DNA from: Bacteroides sp. CAG:770 | Lineage (GTDB): Bacteria > Bacteroidota > Bacteroidia > Bacteroidales > UBA932 | DNA length: 7,384 nucleotides | Direction: 5' to 3' | Assembly: GCA_000435075.1 (NCBI GenBank) | Contig: FR890573.1 | Location: forward strand, 1-7,384 | In this document: positions 5,077 to 7,384 of the stretch, in pieces | How positions within the stretch are numbered: the first letter of the stretch is position 1 | How the letters are laid out: each line of letters opens with the position of its first letter | Program-made: the position numbers and the translations under genes | Notes under the pieces: generated by a model | Database searches by the model: none | The model's input: only the letters and a program-made list of their open reading frames with translations | Told to the model about the DNA's origin: nothing

Positions 5077-7059
5077 TTATGCGTTTTTGTCAGTTTTGAC
5101 TTTCATCGCAGTGCCTGTGATGAATGCGATGATGGCAATATAAGGCAGGATAGCGATTGCCTCTCCATAAGCGGCATGCCAACCGGTCATGTACATATCG
5201 ACGTTAGCGAATTTGAGAATTGCGCTGACAACACCCATGAGCGCTCCGCCGGCGATGAAACCGGACGCGATGAGCGTACCCTTCTCCTGTCTTGCAGCAT
5301 TGACCTTCTCATCTTTGCTTCTCGTGCTGACGAACCAAGAAATCGCGCCGCCGACGAGGAGAGGAAGGTTCAGGTCAATAGGAATGAACATTCCGAGAGC
5401 GAATGCAAGTGCAGGTATCTTGCACATTGTCAATGCTATAGCAATCAATGCTCCGATTCCGTAGAGTATCCAAGGGGCTCCGCCGCCGTTCATCAACGGC
5501 TGGATGACAGCCGCCATGGCATTGGCCTGAGGCGCTACGAGAGCGTTGTCTCCGGTAAATCCGAAGGTCTTGTTCAGCACGAGCATCACTCCGCAGACAG
5601 TTGCGGCTGCGACAGCGACACCGGCAAACTTCCAGATTTCCTGCTTCTTAGGAGACGAGCCAATCCAGTAACCTATCTTGAGATCGGTCACGAAAGAACC
5701 CGCAACCGAAAGTGCCGTGCAGACAACTCCGCCGATGACGAGGGCTGCCGCCATACCGACATTTCCCTTCAATCCTACAGCCACGAGGATGAGAGAAGCG
5801 ATTATCAATGTCATAAGTGTCATTCCGCTGACAGGGTTGGAGCCGACGATTGCGATGGCATTGGCCGCAACGGTGGTGAAGAGGAATGAGATGATACCGA
5901 CGATGAGTACGCCTATCAATGCCTGCCAGATGTTTTCGACTACTCCGCCGAAAGCGAAGAATGCGAATACGGCCAAAAGGGTGATGACGATACCGAAAAC
6001 GATGATTTTCATTGACATATCCTCATCTGTCCTGTCGGCATTGACCTCCTCCTTGCCTGGTTTTTTGGAGAACTCCCCGGCTGCGAGGCTTACGGCAGAC
6101 TTGATCACTCCGAAGGATTTGATGATTCCGATGATGCCGGCGGTAGCAATGCCTCCGATTCCGATGTGGCGCGCGTAGTTGCGGAAAATTTCGTCCGCAG
6201 ACATGTCGCCGATTGTCTGGGTAATGCCGGAATTCATAAGGTCAATGACTTGTCCGCCCCAGAGAACGTTCATCAGAGGGATGATGACGAGCCATACAAG
6301 GAAACTTCCGCAGCAGATGATGAATGCGTATTTCAGGCCGACGATATAGCCGAGACCGAGGACGGCTGCGCCTGTGTTGAGCTTCAATACAACTTTGGCC
6401 TTGTCCGCCACGTACTGTCCTGCGTGCATCACTGTCGTGGTTACCGTTTCGCTCCACGCTCCGAATGTCGCGATGATGAAATCGTAGAGACCGCCGACGA
6501 GACCGCTTAAGATCAATGTCTTTGCGTTGTTTCCGCCGCCTTCGCCGCTGACGAGTACCTGAGTGGTGGCTGTCGCTTCAGGGAAGGGATACTTTCCATG
6601 CATTTCCTTGACGAAGTATTTTCTGAATGGAATCAGGAAGAGTATTCCGAGGATTCCTCCGAGGAGTGAGGAGAGGAACATCTGCATGAAGTTCACTTCT
6701 ACACCTAGTATATATATGGCAGGGAGGGTGAAGATGGCTCCGGCAACGACCGCACCTGAGCATCCGCCGATGGACTGGATGATGACGTTCTGTCCGAGTC
6801 CGCCTTCTTTTCCGAGTGCGCTGGTCAGTCCGACGGCGATGATGGCAATCGGAATTGCAGCTTCGAATACCTGTCCGACCTTAAGTCCAAGGTAGGCTGC
6901 TGCGGCAGAAAAGAGGATTACCATCAGAAGTCCGACGCATACTGAGTAGGGGGTAACTTCTGGATAGGTTTTGTTGGGGCTGAGCAGTGGCTCGTATTTT
7001 TCGCCCGGTTTCAGTTCCCTCTGCGCGTTTTCCGGCAGGGATGTTCTGTGTTCTTTCAT
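5077..7059 (-). CDS. OPT-family oligopeptide transporter
   Basis: A 660-residue polytopic inner-membrane protein of the OPT superfamily, expected to import small peptides by proton coupling. Bacterial members of this branch are of this length. A short cytoplasmic N-terminus with YPEVTPYS (32-39) leads into many hydrophobic segments, among them ~38-60, 66-82, 98-120, 127-145, 183-200, 226-262, 300-325, 351-395, 411-430, 435-457, 477-496, 530-575, 596-615 and 634-652. Family hallmarks include KYPFPEATATTQVL (156-169), SNPVSGMT (407-414) and DLKIGYWIGSSPKKQ (459-473). A charged loop at ~329-350 separates the two halves. Substrate cannot be read from sequence; some OPT members carry metal-chelate complexes, but the adjoining pepT favours peptides. 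The start at 7059 fits the promoter, giving a ~46-nt leader. Confidence 0.93.
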   Translation of the reverse strand: MKEHRTSLPENAQRELKPGEKYEPLLSPNKTYPEVTPYSVCVGLLMVILFSAAAAYLGLKVGQVFEAAIPIAIIAVGLTSALGKEGGLGQNVIIQSIGGCSGAVVAGAIFTLPAIYILGVEVNFMQMFLSSLLGGILGILFLIPFRKYFVKEMHGKYPFPEATATTQVLVSGEGGGNNAKTLILSGLVGGLYDFIIATFGAWSETVTTTVMHAGQYVADKAKVVLKLNTGAAVLGLGYIVGLKYAFIICCGSFLVWLVIIPLMNVLWGGQVIDLMNSGITQTIGDMSADEIFRNYARHIGIGGIATAGIIGIIKSFGVIKSAVSLAAGEFSKKPGKEEVNADRTDEDMSMKIIVFGIVITLLAVFAFFAFGGVVENIWQALIGVLIVGIISFLFTTVAANAIAIVGSNPVSGMTLMTLIIASLILVAVGLKGNVGMAAALVIGGVVCTALSVAGSFVTDLKIGYWIGSSPKKQEIWKFAGVAVAAATVCGVMLVLNKTFGFTGDNALVAPQANAMAAVIQPLMNGGGAPWILYGIGALIAIALTMCKIPALAFALGMFIPIDLNLPLLVGGAISWFVSTRSKDEKVNAARQEKGTLIASGFIAGGALMGVVSAILKFANVDMYMTGWHAAYGEAIAILPYIAIIAFITGTAMKVKTDKNA

Positions 7060-7112
7060 TTGTTATAACCTGTTTTTATGTTTCGATATAATATATTATT
7101 GTGTTGGTCCTA

Positions 7113-7143
7113 CAAATATAATTAAATATGGTTTCAAAACATA
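7113..7143 (-). promoter_or_regulatory. Promoter of the OPT-pepT operon
   Basis: On the minus strand TATATTTG (7113-7120) fully matches the Bacteroidota TAnnTTTG element. TATG (7140-7143) lies 19 bp upstream and matches three of four bases of TTTG. The predicted start site is near 7105, about 46 nt before the start codon at 7059. A second TAnnTTTG match (TATTTTTG, 7156-7163) lies within the repeats but has no good upstream partner. Confidence 0.55.
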
Positions 7144-7200
7144 CTTAGTAACCTTCAAAAATAACTTGCATCATCTTAGTAATCCTTAAAAAATAACTTG
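7144..7200. repeat. Pair of ~25-bp direct repeats upstream of the OPT promoter
   Basis: CTTAGTAACCTTCAAAAATAACTTG-like sequence at 7144-7168 recurs at 7175-7200 with one insertion and two substitutions. The repeat start-to-start distance is 31 bp, close to three helical turns, so both copies face the same side of the DNA. A further partial match (GTAATCTTT) follows at 7201-7209. Being directly upstream of the promoter, they may bind a regulator; no specific protein can be named. Confidence 0.5.
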
Positions 7201-7384
7201 GTAATCTTTGCGAGTCTTTTCGGTCTAAATTTCTGTCTCATCAGTCGCGTACGTCCAGTACACTCCTTCTTCGAAAAGGAATTTACCCTCGAAAATCCTT
7301 TACAAATCTTTACCAACTTATTTTTTTACGCTTACTTAGTGAAGTACATTGATGAGTTCTGGCCGGACGTTGGGCGGGACCGTG
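7201..7384. other. Right-edge noncoding sequence
   Basis: No gene is supported here. The last ~45 bp are open on the plus strand from GTG 7339 (YIDEFWPDVGRDR in that frame) or ATG 7352, and on the minus strand up to a TAA at 7336-7338. The edge cuts off anything that could decide between a neighbouring gene's start, its end, or noncoding DNA. Confidence 0.35.

Noticed and set aside
5176..5889. Long plus-strand ORF of 237 codons opposite the OPT transporter, with other long frames up to 6895.
   Set aside because: Antisense shadow of a strongly supported membrane-protein gene; its composition (many Asp, Cys, His, Arg) is typical of a reverse-frame artefact.
7339..7384. Possible start of a rightward gene at the right edge (GTG 7339 or ATG 7352).
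   Set aside because: Only 11-15 codons are visible, the two candidate frames disagree, the reverse strand is equally open, and no promoter with correct spacing was found.

Overview
The window looks like a chromosome segment from a member of the order Bacteroidales (Bacteroidota). The evidence is indirect but consistent. Several genes are preceded by matches to the Bacteroidota promoter pattern TTTG - about 20 bp - TAnnTTTG. The toxin-antitoxin operon uses the split HipA arrangement. A gene fragment carries the TPxDFxxLSxxI...ISP signature of a protein family common in that phylum. No integrase, transposase, tRNA, rRNA or CRISPR array is visible.

The window has two halves. The right half (about 3777-7384) is orderly and housekeeping-like. 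An OPT-family oligopeptide transporter and peptidase T (pepT) form a tight two-gene leftward operon, with 13 bp between them, a promoter near 7113-7143, and a strong hairpin terminator at 3770-3816. The transporter probably brings small peptides in and PepT removes the N-terminal residue of tripeptides. Two near-identical ~25 bp direct repeats lie just upstream of the promoter.

The left half (about 1-3793) is visibly more A+T-rich and looks like an accessory, partly decayed island. From left to right it holds: a 42-bp imperfect copy of the pepT terminator region (126-167); the 5' part of a eukaryotic-like Ser/Thr kinase gene; the 5' part of an opposing gene of the TPxDF...ISP family, fused tail to tail with the kinase by an apparent deletion near 676-695; a frame-broken stretch leading into an unrecognised 164-aa ORF (1149-1643); 525 bp without an intact gene, containing a likely reverse-strand gene tail; and finally an intact three-gene operon at 2169-3714.

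That operon is the main item of interest. It encodes a 66-aa HTH protein (HipB-like), a 108-aa stand-alone HipA N-terminal subdomain (HipS-like) and a 334-aa HipA-type kinase lacking that subdomain (HipT-like). The kinase and HipS genes overlap by ATGA. The kinase has a complete catalytic set and a Ser57-Val-Ser59 Gly-rich-loop motif resembling the regulatory SxS motif of E. coli HipT. A perfect 11-bp inverted repeat brackets the promoter, which suggests autorepression. The operon converges on pepT and shares its terminator. The 42-bp repeats flanking the whole left half hint that the island was inserted, or could be lost, as a unit.
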